Shown piece by piece: positions 23,320 to 37,811 of a stretch of DNA of 64,000 bases. The notes under the pieces are model-generated. The model was not told the DNA's origin. It worked only from the letters and a program-made list of their open reading frames with translations, and made no database searches. Each line of letters opens with the position of its first letter. Positions within the stretch are counted from its first letter, which is position 1. The DNA is from Ceratodon purpureus (lineage: Eukaryota > Streptophyta > Bryopsida > Pseudoditrichales > Ditrichaceae). The position numbers and the translations under genes are program-made. The stretch lies in the NCBI GenBank assembly GCA_014871385.1, contig CM026433.1:9613433-9677432 (forward strand). Reading direction: 5' to 3'.

Positions 23320-26300
23320 AATCTGAGGGAAGAATGGGTGCAGAAATAGCTGATCAATTTCCATACGAGCATGTGTTTATAAGTCTAGGATGATTGATCT
23401 TTACAAGCAGCACTTAAGTACTGATGCGGCAAAACGAATCTGATGCAAATTTACGAGGAATAAAAAATGGAGGCGTGTGAGACGACGGTGCACCTTATGA
23501 ACCGAGGCTGGGCGGGCGCTTAGAGGACCCAACGGCAGCTGCAGACAGTTAACAGAACCTTGACACTGAAGTTCCCTCCATCGACCTCGACAGATCAGTA
23601 AAGATCATGAGTTCGCGTGGCCAAGGTGAAGTAAGAACATATCCTGCTCACAAGTGAGCATCCCCGATGAGAACCACAATCTGACAATAAAATGACAGCG
23701 GGCATAGAGCCATTTGCATTAGACTCAAAATGCAAGTTCACTCACAAAGAACAATGAAGAGGGAGAATACCGACCTCGTCTGTGAGGTTTCTCAGGTTTT
23801 CCTAAGATAATTTTAAATGACCTCGAAACGTACTGCTGGAGTAGGCAGACCAAAGCACAGAAAGCCACAACCACATGAAAGGGAGACAAGCTTTCCAGCA
23901 ACACAGTAACGTCACCTTACCTTGTAGGCAGAGCACACTAGGTCGAACAGGTTCAAGCGAAGTTTTCCACCCTGGTCTCCACTAGGATTCCGTGGCCTCG
24001 ACCACAGAAACCACTTTGCAACGAATCCAAATCCCCGATCTGCAAAGTCACTGGGCACCTCCCACTCAGATCCAGTTCGTGACCGTAGTACTCGGTGGCA
24101 CCAGCGAGACGCGTCTCGTGCAGCCGAAGTACAGAAAGTAAGACCGGCACAACTCCACAAGAGATCAGGAGCGAGGACACAGTCCAGATACCCACCGATG
24201 GGAGGCGCAACGACACACAGGAAATAAGGACCTACGATAAGCACAGATCGAGTCCATAACTTAAATTATAACAAGGTGAGCCAGACTACTGTAGCCCATG
24301 ATGCACTGATCCTGATGCTCCGATTCTCATTTCCTTTAATAAGCTTTTTCTCTCACTGCAACAGATCTATTCTCCCGCTTCGTGGATCCAGCTATACACA
24401 TTGGATTCCTCTAATTTATTAATTATAATCCTTCATAGACGTACCATATACGTTAAAGTAGCTTCGGGGATTGGAAGTCAACCACGCGTGTTTCCTCCAA
24501 ATCATGCTTTGAAGTTGCGGTGGTGCGTGTTACAGTGTGCTGTTTCCACGGTGAACACTCCGTCCAAGTGGTTCCTGGAGTTCGCCATGACAAAGCAAAA
24601 TACTGTAGTTCACTGTAGAAGTGATCATGATCTGGTGGAAGAATTGGTAGTCAGAGCCGAATCTTTTTCATTTTATAATTGAAACTGATGGCGTTGAATG
24701 TTTCTGGGGGTTTGCCCGACTGGTGGAGCTTGGGCCCGGGTCATGGGCTTCTCTGCAACCTGCACCTGCTGCACCCAAGGCCTCCAGGAAACACTTGAAC
24801 GTCTCAAAATCTCATTTTTGAGTATGCATATTACAATTCAAATATATACCATAATCTTCCAATTTCGTCATTAAATGAATATCCAATTTTAGCAATATAT
24901 GTCCTTTGAAATTGAAGATAGAATTATATGGTTATTTTATAAATTAATCTATTATATTTCTAGTAGTCTCAATCATGGTCGAAAAAATTGTTGAAATTAA
25001 ATGCTCCCACTTACAATACCATATTCAATATACAATTATCTTCGTTCCTTGAGCGTTGCACCAAAACTTAATTTTCATTCACCTTAATGTTCTTCGTTTT
25101 ATTTTATGTCTATAGTTTAATATAAAAATATCTAAAATATGTTTTGAAATTGAGATAATATTTGTTGAATTGCTTCATTAAAATTCTGATTTATATTGAA
25201 TTAGCTATCAGAATTTAAAAATTTATTCTTTGATAGAAGAAAGAACTTGTTTTCATCTACTACGAGTACAATGTAAGACATTTCTCTTTTTTGTAATGAT
25301 GAAATTGAGTGTGATATGTATACTTGATCCTTGGATGAAAGTCCCATCATTTAGAGATCAATAATTAGTATCCACTCTTTGATTGTCATGAATTAATCCA
25401 TGTGTTTCTGTAAAAAAAATTACAATAACCAAACTTTGTGACATTATTAAAAATCTATTGAAATGGGTGGAATTCCCAAACTTCAATTAATCTAGATTAA
25501 TTCGAATTTCAAAGCACTTGGGCAATCTAAAATACTTAAAAACTTAAAAGCGTCAAAACTAGGATGAGTTTGTTTCATGTCTGCTCTTCAGATCAGAATA
25601 CAAATGATAAGAATCATTCAATCATCCAATTGTCAATTGTCTACAAGCTGGATGACATTACAGCAGGGGCAGTAAATCTGAGGACAATCTCTGACTTGGC
25701 TCTTTGCAGCCGTTATATTTGCATCATAAATTAATTCATGTCTTTAGAAAGTGTGCATTCTCGTCAGCAAACTTTCTGTGAACTCGTCTCTTGAATCATC
25801 TTGACCAACCTGGAAACTGTCTGCTAATTGTCCTTGGTACTGGTCTCCAAAAGCATAGAATTCCTAATAAAACAGTAAGCTATCACAATGATGAATAATT
25901 CAAGCAAGCAAATGCATTTTGTAGAAGAAACACCCTGTAACAATGCTGCTAGTGAAGACAACAAATCACAAGTTCCTGATCGACTTGGACAGTGCCACAA
26001 CACTCAGATTCACCGCCAAATGGGTTGGTTGAATACTGTTTGCAAATTCTGTTTTCATTTGTATTGAGAGTCAAAGACAGAGTACGAAGATTATACATTG
26101 AAATCCAAGATCTAAACAATCACTGCAATTAACTAGAGAGCTATTGACTATCTCCGAAGCCCAATGTCTATTGCCATCTATCTATACACAAGTTGGCTAT
26201 CATCTAGTGGAAGAATGAAACGTTGAAAAGTAGGTTAAAAGACGAAAGGAGGACTTACTCGTCATCACCGCCAGGTAGTTAAGGATGCGACACCAATTGA

Positions 26301-26491
26301 TGACCTTCTATTGCCTGCAACTTGCACTCACATGCACACAAATTTCCACAGAATCAAGAAATATGTAGCGGAACATCAGTGCACATAGAGATATTAAACT
26401 CAAAACACAATTGAGTTCCATTGTTTTTTATTCATAAACCCATTTTGCATATATACTGTAACAGTCCATTAGGAAATAGCAAGATGTTCGT
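23320..26491. other. Spacer between NB-LRR promoter side and KCH 3' end
   Basis: No gene is recognised. A 110-codon minus-strand open frame (23912-24244) lies in a relatively GC-rich island that could belong to the NB-LRR leader, but it has no recognisable domain. About 24800-25560 is AT-rich. The part next to 26491 should contain the kinesin 3' UTR. Confidence 0.4.
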
Positions 26492-29400
26492 TCATGACAT
26501 ACTAGCTGGGTCAACCTCTTGGTTGGCATTTCCGGTGAGGGGTGCGTTTCGCTTTGGAGGTGGCTTGTCAGAAGCAGCAGCAGGCCCAACAGTTTTATGT
26601 TTACGGGGACGCACTTGACCTAGCCCTCCTGTTAATTTACGCTCCGCTTTACTTGGTGACGCTCTGGAAGTACTTGTAACTGGAGTAAGAGAAACCTCGC
26701 TTTGGAACATACCTCTGTCACAAGAAGAATGTATGACAGGTTCTTCAAGTGAGCTGCCAAAATCATGATATAATTTGTTTTCTCCCCGATTATAACTAAA
26801 AATAAAGACTCAAACGAATGGGCACTAGGTTGGTTTTGCATGTCAGGAAGAGGAAAAGGAGACCCAGCACCAATGTGTGGGTAAATTAAGATAGGTACTT
26901 ATAAGAGATCACACGCGTTTTCTTGGAATTTTTTTTAGTGAACACAGTTTCAAACAATCCTACATTATGTGAAAATAACCTTTGACTTACTTCTGAGGTC
27001 GTGTAGAATTTGATCTCACTTTCTTGTTTTGGTCCACAGACCCAGAGTTCTCAGCTTCAGCTGACATACCACTATCAGAATATAAGCTTGCAGTATCATC
27101 CTGACAGGTACCCCTTGATTCAAACGCTTCTTCATCTCCGAAATCCTCATCCAGACCCACATCTGAGTTCAACAAGAACGAGCCTCTCTTACACCCAGTG
27201 TCCTGAGCATTTTGCCCACCAATTGTATCCAGCAGTACAGTTTCGAAACTTCCATTAGCAAGGTCCTGACCATACACCATGTTTGAAGGGGGCCTGAGCC
27301 GCAAACCACTTTGCTGGTTGGAACGTCCCATTTCAGCCACCACGTCATACTTTTTAGCTCCCGCGACGTAACGACCATTTGAATCATTCTTTAACTGCTG
27401 AGTATAATCCTGAAAGGAAGACAGAGTATCATCTCCAGAAGATTGAAATGTATCATTCAACTCCTGACACGTGAAATTCCTCTCAGGTTGCGAAGGGCTT
27501 GCTGGGGTTGTGGTATCAAAGACAAGACCTGCTTCCTGCTGCGTAGTATTCAATGGCTTAGCTTTCACGTACTCAGAAACATCATCATGCTCCAGGAGAC
27601 TGTGATGACTATCAAAGGAGCCAACACGTTTCCCAATCCCCTTTCGACGACTTTTAAGGAGTTTGAGCTTCTCAAACACGTTGACAGCCCCGTCCTCACT
27701 CACCTCAAATTGGACTTTGTTTTCTGTGGGAGAATCCAATGGCGAGCAAGCTGACGAGGACTCGAAGTGCTCTGTCGAATCCTCTGGGTCATGGCCGGTG
27801 CTCAAAACAAGAGAACTGGGAGTCTTTTTATCTCCTGGAATTTTGCGCATAGATTGACGATTCTGCTCGACAAGAATACATCAGTTGAAAGCATGAAAAT
27901 TTGGGTCCGATTTGCACTAGATACAAACAAGCAATTTCTTATGATCAGTGCAATGAGATCCGTAGTACATCAAGCAGCATTGAGTACATTGAACCTACTT
28001 GAAATTAAACACACCTCCGCATTCGCATTTCCATTTTCTGTCGTCGTCTTCCGACCCTTCTGAGCTTGAGCTTCATTGCTCGTGCGTCGGCGAGGTTTAG
28101 ATGCGTTTGTTGGCTTTCCTTTCACCTTTTCAGTATTTGCAATATTGTCCGCTTTCTCAAGTTGTTCTTTTATGGTATTATTAAGAATGGCTATCTCAGC
28201 GTCCCTCTTGGCGACCACCTCTTTGAGCTGATAAACCTGAAACATACCAATATGTCAATATACAGCTGAAACCAAGTTATAACCCTCATGATCAAAGACT
28301 CATCTGACATGAGCAAGTTTTTGTAAAGAACAAAGATATTTGAAGCACAAAGATCTAATCAAATTCGCTTGTCTAAGCCTGTGAACCTGATCCTTCAGAA
28401 TTTGAATCTCCCCACTTTCCTTGTTACTTCGAGCAGCACCAAGCTCCACTGTCGCAACTCTTTCAGCAAATTTTAGGGTGCTCATTGTCTCTCCAAATGA
28501 GTCTGCATCCGGACTTATATGTACAAACATCAAGGTCTTCGCTTGACCCCCTGTTCGGATAAGATCACAACAGAGAACACGTAAATCCAGAGAAGATAAC
28601 CAAATATATTTAAACATATTCGTGAGCTCCATAGACCCTAATTGGGTTTATTTTCAGTTCCACCAATCGGTACAGTTCTTATGTTCCCTGTCAACTCTGC
28701 CATTCAATCCTGAGACTAAACAAATCAGCAACCATTGCAATTGGAGAGCACAGTTAAGAGAAGAACAAAGAGTTCATGACTTTGAAAATTGCCTAAAGAA
28801 TCCTGGAGTAGCTGCGTAAGTTTGCTGTTCCGGTATGGCACATGACCATTTTTCTGTGCTAAGGCAGAGATGACATCGCCAAGAGCTGACAGAGACTTGT
28901 TAATGTGCTGAGCTTCTTTCAGTCTGTCTCCAGTAACTTCTGATTTATCCACTCTCTCACTTCCAGCAAGATCGACGAGGTGAAGAGAGCCTCGAAATAT
29001 AGATCCAGATTCCAAATCTTTGCCTTGAACGTGAACTGTCACTACACTGCACACAATGAGAGTGCCACTAGTTAGATGTTTCAAATGTCTATCCAAGCGA
29101 ATATGAGCATTGCCTACACATCAATCAGAACTAAGACTTGGACAAAATGACACGCCTCAGGTACAATAGAAAGTACCTTAATTACAAAACCGACGGAGTA
29201 TGCATAGTTAAAAATTTGGTGAGGCCTACAGCATGAGTACTTTGTCATTCAAGATAGGAGCGATAATGAAGGGGATGCAGCTGGTCTTACCTATGGGACC
29301 TGCTACTCCGGTCGTTTAGACTTGTTGATCCAACTGCTCTATTCTTTTGACCTAATTTCATCAATTCCAAGACATCATCTGTCGATGTCACTGGCATAAT

Positions 29401-32400
29401 GTTTGCGTCAGGTACATTCAGCCCATTTAGCTGCGAATTATTCCGAATCTCAAGCGTTTTATAATAGTCAAGGATAACCATGCAAGATCCAACTGAGTTT
29501 CTTTCTACCAGAACCCCCATACGAGTACCTCAAAGCAACAACCAATAACTGCATGATGAACAAAAAGCAATTGATTCCAAAAAGTTTGCAAGAAGGATAT
29601 TTCTTATGACTTCCGTCAGTGACGAGAAGGTCGCGAACTTGCTCATTGTAAATTTCCAACATCTGCACTCCAATCTCATACCGGAAAACATGAACTCTAG
29701 TCTGAGTTATTTCAAAAAGATCATTGAGAGCTCTGTAGTTTACTCCCCAATTCGTTGGCGTCATGTTGGTGGGACCGCTCTGTAATCAACAAGCATGCAT
29801 CTCAAAGTTTTAGCAGATAGTAAAAATTAACTTCGAAGAACATCCTTGAACCTATGCAGAACAATTCTTTCCTACGCGAAATTTATAAAATGTTACCATC
29901 TAACTGTAGCTGCAACAGTCAAGAAGCATAAGAAATTCATTCAAGAAATTCAGGTTGCAGGAGCTTTTCATACGAAGCAGCTAAAGACATCGATATACCA
30001 CGCATGAACTCTGGAGCACCTCGTTCACATGAAAAGGACCAGCATACCTACCATGGTGAAGGTCTTCCCAGAGCCTGTTTGCCCATACGCAAATATGCAC
30101 ACGTTGAATCCATCTAAGACAGATCGAATTAAGGGCTGTGTGTCCAGAAATACTTCTTCTGCAATGACGCCAGAAAATCAAGTGAAGAAAAGTAGGTGTA
30201 GATATTTTGTACTGGATTCCTGAGTCTAAAATCGGAACTAACTTGGCTCCTATTTCAGAGTTCATTATCTCAAACAGAGCTGAAGAATCGAAGCACCATA
30301 AAATTGCAAGGTACCTTGTAAGGACTTCGTGTCAAAGCATCGGTTAAACGTGAATGACCGCCTGGAATCCTTGCCAACTGGCTTACCAGGATTGGCGAGA
30401 ACCAATTCTCCGTTCTCTCCAATGTAGTCAATGGTTGTTTGTTTTGTAGAATCCTTAGTGAGGAAAGGTCTCACCCGACAGTAGACACGAATGTTACCTG
30501 AAAACTTTATCATTCGATTACTGAAGCGTAGTGTAAGCACCGACTGACCTAACTGGATATATAGCAAACTAGTACTTCATTCATGCATGCATGATAGACC
30601 CAATCCACACTTCCACATTAATACTAGTTTCGAATTAAAGGTTACCTTTAAGATCTTGGACTTCGTTATAAAGCTGACGGTTCTCAGCTAACACTTTGTG
30701 ATATCCAGATGCAGCAGCAACCAGGGTTTGGAGCTCTTCTCCTGTACATCAAGAGCGATTAGTGAAATGTAGGTATGTGAGGAGTGGGGAATTGCCTAAG
30801 AGACTTAAGCGTTGAAACTTTACCAAAATTCTTGAGTTGGTCCTTCCAATCGAATTGCAATCTCAGAATTTCTTCTTTGGCATCCAGCTGCGCCCACCTG
30901 AGATCCTGCAATCATACGTGTGACCAAAGCATCAATGCTGCGGTTTATACACTTTGCAACCACTTGAAGCAGTTCTAAGTTACTGGAGAGTATCTTCATT
31001 CTCGTTTTCAATGTATTGATTTTCTTGGCTAAAGTAGACATTCTAGGATTACGCATTATTTGCACCAGTCTACTTCAAAGTCTTCGACTAAGTAGAGAAA
31101 AAACATAAGATTGTTGTGAGAACAAGATGCTGTATGTATATTGCAAATATGTGCTCAAAACCAAATTTCCCTGGAATACCTGAGTTCCTTTCAGCAGTCT
31201 AGAGAGGCTTTTTTGCCATTTGTCGTCCTTTTCCCTCAAGGTGGCCTTCAACCTGTTTGATTGATACTCCATCTCTTGCATCTTCTTATAGGAATCAGTA
31301 AGCTGGGATTGCAAACTCAACACTAACTCTTTAGATTCCACCTCCATATCTTTTTTTGCATCCCCAAAATGGAGTAAACGTTTGTCATCTGGTTGCTTAT
31401 TGTTGTCTATTTGATGCCTGGAATCTTGAAAACTCATCGGCTTATCATTATCCACCTCCTCCTCTTTCAAACTCATCTCCCCGTCGGCAACCTTCATCAT
31501 AGTAAGAGAGAACATAGTATGCGGAATCAGATTTTCAGGTTTTCTAGTTTTACAATTTCAATTTAATCCATACACAACAGACCTAAGCCTGGGAGAAACT
31601 CGAAAGAAACTCAGGAGGTTGTTTCTGCCAGAGAACACTCTCCTCCGCTTCCAAAAACAAACCACTTCATTAGCTCCAGGCATCATATTGTCCCTTTCAA
31701 TTGAGACCAGCCAAAACATGGGGACGTCTAACACTAGTACCAACGCTCACCTTGAAATTGTGAAGATTTTCACTGTCCAACACCAGCTCCGGCATGCCTA
31801 TAGCAAACAAGAAGTGGCACTTCTCGGAGTGTATAAACCACTACCAATTTTTGAGAGTACCATGAACCTGGGACCGTCTTGTACAAATTATATCTTAAGT
31901 CCCAGGAGATTAAAATGCAATCCTCTCATGTGTGAAGAGAGAAGAGGCTAGGCTAATTACTTTGGTCTCTTCTTGTGTGCCAGCTGCCAAGGCCTCTAGC
32001 ACCATGTTTTGAGATGCAAGTTTCTCTTCCCGCACCATTATATCCTTCAGTGCAGTTTTCATCTGCAGTATTGAACATTACGTTGAGATACTACACAATC
32101 TAGTACCTCAAATGTCAAACAGGACTCACCTGTTAAACGTATTTCCTGACTGGATTTCATAAGTACACATATAAGTAATGCAAAGATCACACAGACCAGT
32201 GGTATACTTTGGCTATGGACAATGATGGATTGATTGCCTTCGTGACTTGATTCCTTTGATTAAGAAGGTGGCGCTCGAACTCCTCCATGATCTTCCGCAG
32301 CATGAATTCCACGAGCTAAATTGCAACCACATGATTGTCATCAAGATCTTATCTTTCTAGGTTGAACTGTGACCCGCTTTGACAAGGAGAATTAATGGAA

Positions 32401-35400
32401 TTTGCCCAGGATACCAATGGAATACAGATGAAAGAAATCCCAGACAGTAACTAACTTTGGAGTTTGAATTTATATCTCTCATGTTGTACAAGCAGTGAAC
32501 GATCAAATTTCGAAGTGAGAAACTGGATTCATGTGTGCAACCAACTTCCTGCTCACTTTTCCAGTCCTCAATAAACGCCAACCAGATTAAAGATCACGGG
32601 CAAAACAAAGGAACAAAAGATGCCCTCAATAAGTTGATTATCAGCTGGTCAGATTGAACATACCACGGGCACCTCTTCAGCCGGTTTGTCTCCAATAATA
32701 GCACTGATAAGGCTCAGAAGCGACTGAGAAGGGGCATTCTGCTGAATACACAAGTTCAGTCGTTAAAACATGAAAACAAAGTAGTTAAAAGCCAATGGTT
32801 AATTTTTGTTGATACTCTCAAGTAGTATTCTCTGAGTAAAAAATGGTACAAAATATGTCGCACAATTGCGCTGATCCACTGATCACGTACATCATACATC
32901 ATAGTTGCACCTCCTCCATAACCATCTGTAACGATGGGAGTAGCTGTTAGCGTATCCTGCGCACGTTTCGCTTTGATTTGAAGAACCTCGCTGAACTTGT
33001 GCCGAATGTCTTGCAGCCATGTGGATGTAGACGCTGCAGAGAAACATCGAAAACCATGAGGTATACAACCTTGATATGAAATCAAACCTGGGCGTAACTA
33101 TAATCCCCAAACCGTCTCTTCGAAGTTTTACTTCGCAATGTGTTCTCATGCGAAGCTTAAACTTTTCCAATTCGGATTCCGCTTCACATATAGTAGCTCT
33201 TGAGAAGCAATATGGATTGCTGACAGGTGCTTGAAGAGGATATCAGTTCATATACTTTGACCCAACAATGCATGTACAAGTCTAACATCTTGTGATAAGA
33301 GGCCAGAAGCATAGTTTAATTCAGGCAAGAGTGGACATTTAACCTTTTCAGGATTGAAAGCCTTATTGCTTATAGCCGGCACATAGCGCCTGAAGGAGTG
33401 CTCGGAAAAGAAACAGAGCAGAGTTTAGAAAATGAAGGCTGACACATTCCGGCTTGAAGATTACACCAAAACACACTAATTTAAAAAGGCAAGAGAAAGG
33501 TCAACACGGACGATCAATGGAATGGTCTTCACTAAATGGTCGAATATCATCTTGAAAAATCCTGCATTCAAACTTCTGAAATACATGGCTTTGTGTACCT
33601 GAAGTCTCCGGACTTGAAGACCGCTCATCGCTCTTTCTATCGACACCATCTTGTCCAGACTGATCAAGCCGCATAATATCGTCATATGAGGCTCTGTTAT
33701 CCTTGTGCAAGCTGAGGAAACTGGCTGACTGATCTGGGGAAGAAGATAACGATGTACCATCCAGGGATTCTTGATCAGCAAGCATCCATTTTCTTCGAGA
33801 GTTATTTGAGCAAATATTGAGATTTTTCGAATGATTCGAGTATCTTGAGGAAGTTACACAAGATCCGGATCCAGTTGGAGATTTCAACCTCCAAAAACCA
33901 AGTGCACCCCCTTGTTTCCAATCATGATATGATTTCAGTGCCAGTATACAGTCAATCACCTTGGCAGATGAGTTTGAGGACATGGGACCCTGTCACCACA
34001 AGCGAAATGGTTGTGAGTCCAGTTGTTCAAATTTTCCAACTTTTATGTAAAACTACTTTGCTTACCTGTCTGTAGATAATCTCACACACCATTCAGTTAT
34101 TGCAGCCTTGGCCACAATATGCACGCAAAATCAATCAGGGAAACTTGCGAAGCAATGGAAAGGTGGACATGAAAAATTACAATCAGACACTTGCAGCTCT
34201 TAGCAATTTTATCAAAAGAATTGTGTCATTATATTTCACAACTGTGTCAGCTACGAGACAACTACGAGATTAACAATAGTTTTGAGACTGGCTGTGGTGT
34301 GCCTTTCCGAGTCTTACAAGGGTTCTAGTCGTTAGGATCCCAGAAGGAACCACCACTCCAAATACAAAATTATGCATGCTTCCGTAAACACTCAGTCTAC
34401 GCTTCAGATGAAGCTAACCTGCATTATGTGTTCTTTGGCGTTCTTAGCTTATACTCACTTCATACCTGTTCCAAAGCAGAAGCTTCAAATGCAGGCAATC
34501 CCATGTCCTCCACGGCCACCAAAAAGTTTCTGACGTTATCATAATACAAATAATTAGGTAAAGCTCCATCTAGCTGACTTGGATTCGATGGATCTTCAAC
34601 CTGGTCCATGCATAAATGGCAAAATAAGCCTGAGTAAGGTATATAACGAGGATGTTTCTTAATCCAGACATAGAACCAAAGAAATGTAAATTGTTTGGAT
34701 AAACTACCCTGCTTTCTCAAATTCACATTGAACGAACATAATTCACTAGGGCGAATATCACCACCATCATCACCACTGTTCAGTCCACGAATAAAGAAAG
34801 GAAAGCAATGGGATTGCGCTAAAGTTTTCTTACCTTTGGTACTGAGCCAGGCTGAACTTCATTGATGACTTTGCAAAGGACGTATCCATTTTTCAAGTAC
34901 ACCCTCAGGTCTTCCACGGTGGGATTGGCAGGGAGGGACGAATTCCCAACCATGGTCTGCAACCATTGTGCTGCTTGCTGCCTCCTGGATGCTGCAATTT
35001 TTAATCAGACACGGACACCACCAAATCAGAAGACAAGTACACGTCTCAATAAATTGCTCAATTTAAGCACCTCTCTCTGTTAAGTAAATGCAATTCGCTA
35101 CAAGTACATGAACGTCAAATCGTTAATAAACTCTAATATCTCGTTCACTTGTTCATCACAAGATACGAGGCAATATAGAAACTTACAACTGTCCTGTAGA
35201 TTGTCGCTGTTCATTGTGTATTTCGCATTTCTAATAGCATCTACCCGCTGTCCTGCAATGGATGGGTGGACAGAAATCTTGGTCATGCGCAACAAAAGGA
35301 CTCAAAATTCCTATTCAAAATCCATCTACAAAAAAGGAAAGATTTTCCTACAACTGTACGTAATTGACCTAGAATTCAAGACTTGATGATCAAGACCAAA

Positions 35401-35717
35401 TTCGAAATGAATAGAATACCTGCTTCCTCGGCTCTTCTTGCCGCCATTCGTGCTTCACTCAACTTTGCTCCCACGCCCCCACTCCCACTTTCCAAAAACA
35501 TAAGATCGATGATGTATTCTTTCGAACCGCAACCATACGGTGGCCCCGCTAGCATCTCATTGTTTGGGTAGAGTCCGTCAGTAAAATAGAGAGTGCTATT
35601 TCCCGCACATTGAGACGATATAACAGACGGCATTCTATAGTCGAATTCATCGCTTGAGGAGCACGAAGGAGACCCATCTTCTGAACCAATGAATGAACTC
35701 GCTGTGGAGTCATGCAT
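26492..35717 (-). CDS. KCH: KCH: kinesin-14 with calponin-homology domain
   Basis: A multi-exon gene for a minus-end-directed kinesin that in plants binds microtubules through its motor and actin through its CH domain. Exon 1 (35717-35420) is Ser/Asp-rich; 35252-35187 and about 34992-34834 follow. The CH domain spans the exon beginning [15 protein letters not shown] and the exon 34600-34466 (VEDPSNPSQ to FEASALEQ). Next come the [12 protein letters not shown] exon, coiled-coil exons, and a central neck-motor segment: [21 protein letters not shown] (30497-30315), P-loop GQTGSGKT (30158-30052), YNEQVRDL, switch-I NDRSSRSH, switch-[10 protein letters not shown] and [15 protein letters not shown]. 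The C-terminal tail is basic and ends VDPASMS. The neck preceding the motor defines kinesin-14. The start is the first in-frame ATG after upstream non-coding exon sequence. All exons I checked are open. It is head-to-head with NDUFS4. Confidence 0.93.
29499..34600 (-). repeat. Parent unit of the 5.1-kb direct duplication
   Basis: This internal part of the KCH gene is repeated at 1-5102 in the same orientation. The right-hand breakpoint is at the acceptor of the VEDPSNPSQ exon. The left breakpoint is not seen because the other copy leaves the window, so the true unit may be longer. Confidence 0.9.
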
Positions 35718-37811
35718 GGCTTCTCCACAGCTCCACAATCCAATGTGCTGACCCGGATAGCCAACATGCACTACGTCGCCAGCAAAGTGACAAATCCTAC
35801 ATCAATTCACCTACTGATCAATTTACTTAGGTGGCTTCCAGCAAGATAACTCCATGTCAAAGGCATCCCTGTCTTCATGGAAACCTGTTATCCGCCCTAC
35901 GAATCGCCTCTCTGCTCACGAAATGATTTCAGATCAAGTATCAAATAACGTGAGTCGCTCCAATTCATGTTCTGCATCTCTCGCATCAGCTCACACCACA
36001 TGAAATTGACCCTCACCCTGCCTATCATGAACCTCGCAGCTCTGCTTTGATGGTACCAATGTAGAGACTCTCTGCATCCTGCGCATCGAGAACGTCAGTT
36101 ACTGTACCGAAAATTAGGTCTCAGAAATCCTAAATGATAACATCCTACAATGCTGATAGTTTCAGAGGATCCCATATAACAAATATATCAAGGAGCTATG
36201 GTCTTAGCTATCCCATGTATTGCCAGTAGATAATAACTCAAAGGAACAGGGCCTTAAGAAAAATCCAGGACACAGAAAAGATTAGCTGCTAATATGCTAC
36301 AAGACCTATTATCTTCAGCAGACATGTGCACTCTGGCTCTGTCAATTGATAGATATCAAAAACAATCAGTGAACTACATTCATAGGTAGAATGCACAATT
36401 CACATTCTGAATATGTTTTCATTCGTTTCTTAAACCAATAACCTGACTACTGACCACACACAACCGCATGTCCAAAATGACCTACTCCATGCAACCCATC
36501 TGAACCTCAACTGTAACAGAATGGCATTTGCCATTTCAAAACGCATTGCCATTTCAAAGCACACTGCCAAAAGATCAACAACACGATTTCAAAGTAGCCA
36601 AACTCCGCACATTTCTGTCTACACAACTAAATCCTCTCAACAGCTAAGTTAAGCGAACACACAAAGACATCAATGCCAAGGAAAAACAACCAAAATGCAT
36701 CCACTACAATGACTCCAACACAATCCATAAACCTCCACTTCCACTAGGTTAGGTTTGCTCTCAGATTGGAGCCTCATTCAACCAACTTCAGGATGTCAAG
36801 AAAGAATCCATTCTCTCAATGCTGGTGAGACTTACAACTATTGCGAAAACTATGATCCCTGGAACAACCCTAATGGCTACACGACGAAGAAAAGCCACTG
36901 AACCTACGGACTCGATCAGCAGAAGAGGACTCACATGGCATGCCTTTGGGATTGATTGGAGCGAACAGTCGCGATCGATGGGTAGACGGGAGTCGAGGCA
37001 GGGATTGATGTCTGTGAGCGTGAATGATGGAAGCGCCCGGAGCGTGAAGGGAAATGGAATGCGCGCGCTTGGCGACTCGCCCACAAACGATGACGATGGT
37101 GCATGGTGACCATGTTCAACAGAAAAACTGGTAACGACCACGCCCATGGCCGTCCACTGCACTTGCCCGAGTTCCGTTCGGCTGGCATGAGACTCCTCTT
37201 GTGTTGCACTTCAGCTGGTCATCTGGGCATCACAAGACGTTCTTCAACAACATTTGTACTCTCATCTGGGCATCGTCAGATACTCTTCCCAATTCTCATG
37301 TGGACATCATAAGATGTTCCTCAATCACAGCCGAACTCTCATCTGGACATCATCAGATGTTGATCTTCAAACACAACTGCAAGTCCTCTCATCTAGGCAT
37401 CATCAGATGTTCCTCAAACACAACTACAACTCTCATCTGGGCATCAGCATGTGTTCTTCAGTCACAGCTGAAAATTCTCTCATCTGGACATCATAAGATG
37501 TTCCTCAATCAAAACTGTAAGTTCTCTCATCTGGGCATCATCAGATGATGTTCTTCAACCAAACTGAGGGTTCTCTCACCTCAGACCTGGGCATCATCTG
37601 ATGCTGTTCTACAACCACAACTGCAAGTTCTCTCATCTGGGCATCATCTATTTTTGACGCAAACACAACCAACACATGCGCACCATCACCCGGATATCAA
37701 CCTCCACCTCCGAGACTTGCATTCAAGTCACTTCACCGTCGTCTTCGTTGCTCTGTTTTTGAACTACTTTTTGTGTTGCTCTGGTTGCTCACAGTGATCG
37801 ACTTCGCAGCC
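35718..37811. promoter_or_regulatory. Shared upstream region of KCH and NDUFS4
   Basis: The two genes are divergently transcribed from this interval of about 2.1 kb. On the minus strand, AATAGTT followed by GTAAG at 36835-36831 looks like the donor of a non-coding first KCH exon located at about 36836-37110. The relatively GC-rich block around 36850-37200 would suit a shared promoter. An open frame of 124 codons (36788-37162, minus) overlaps that exon and is conserved in the inverted copy, but has no known domain. No core promoter element could be assigned with confidence. Confidence 0.5.
37212..37655. repeat. About ten-unit 45-bp minisatellite
   Basis: Units start TCTCATCTGGGCATCATCAG and continue ATGTTCCTCAATCACAACTG plus a few bases, with unit lengths of about 43-55 bp and scattered substitutions. 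It lies about 160 bp upstream of the NDUFS4 start. In the inverted copy (14190-14265) only about two units exist, so the array expanded in one copy or contracted in the other. Confidence 0.85.

Noticed and set aside
23912..24244. Overlapping minus-strand open frames of 110 and 87 codons
   Set aside because: Two frames are open together in a GC-richer patch, with no recognisable domain; more likely NB-LRR leader or chance.
37212..37655. Regularly spaced repeats that could suggest a CRISPR array
   Set aside because: There are no unique spacers; the whole 45-bp unit is repeated and diverged, and the genome is eukaryotic. It is a minisatellite.
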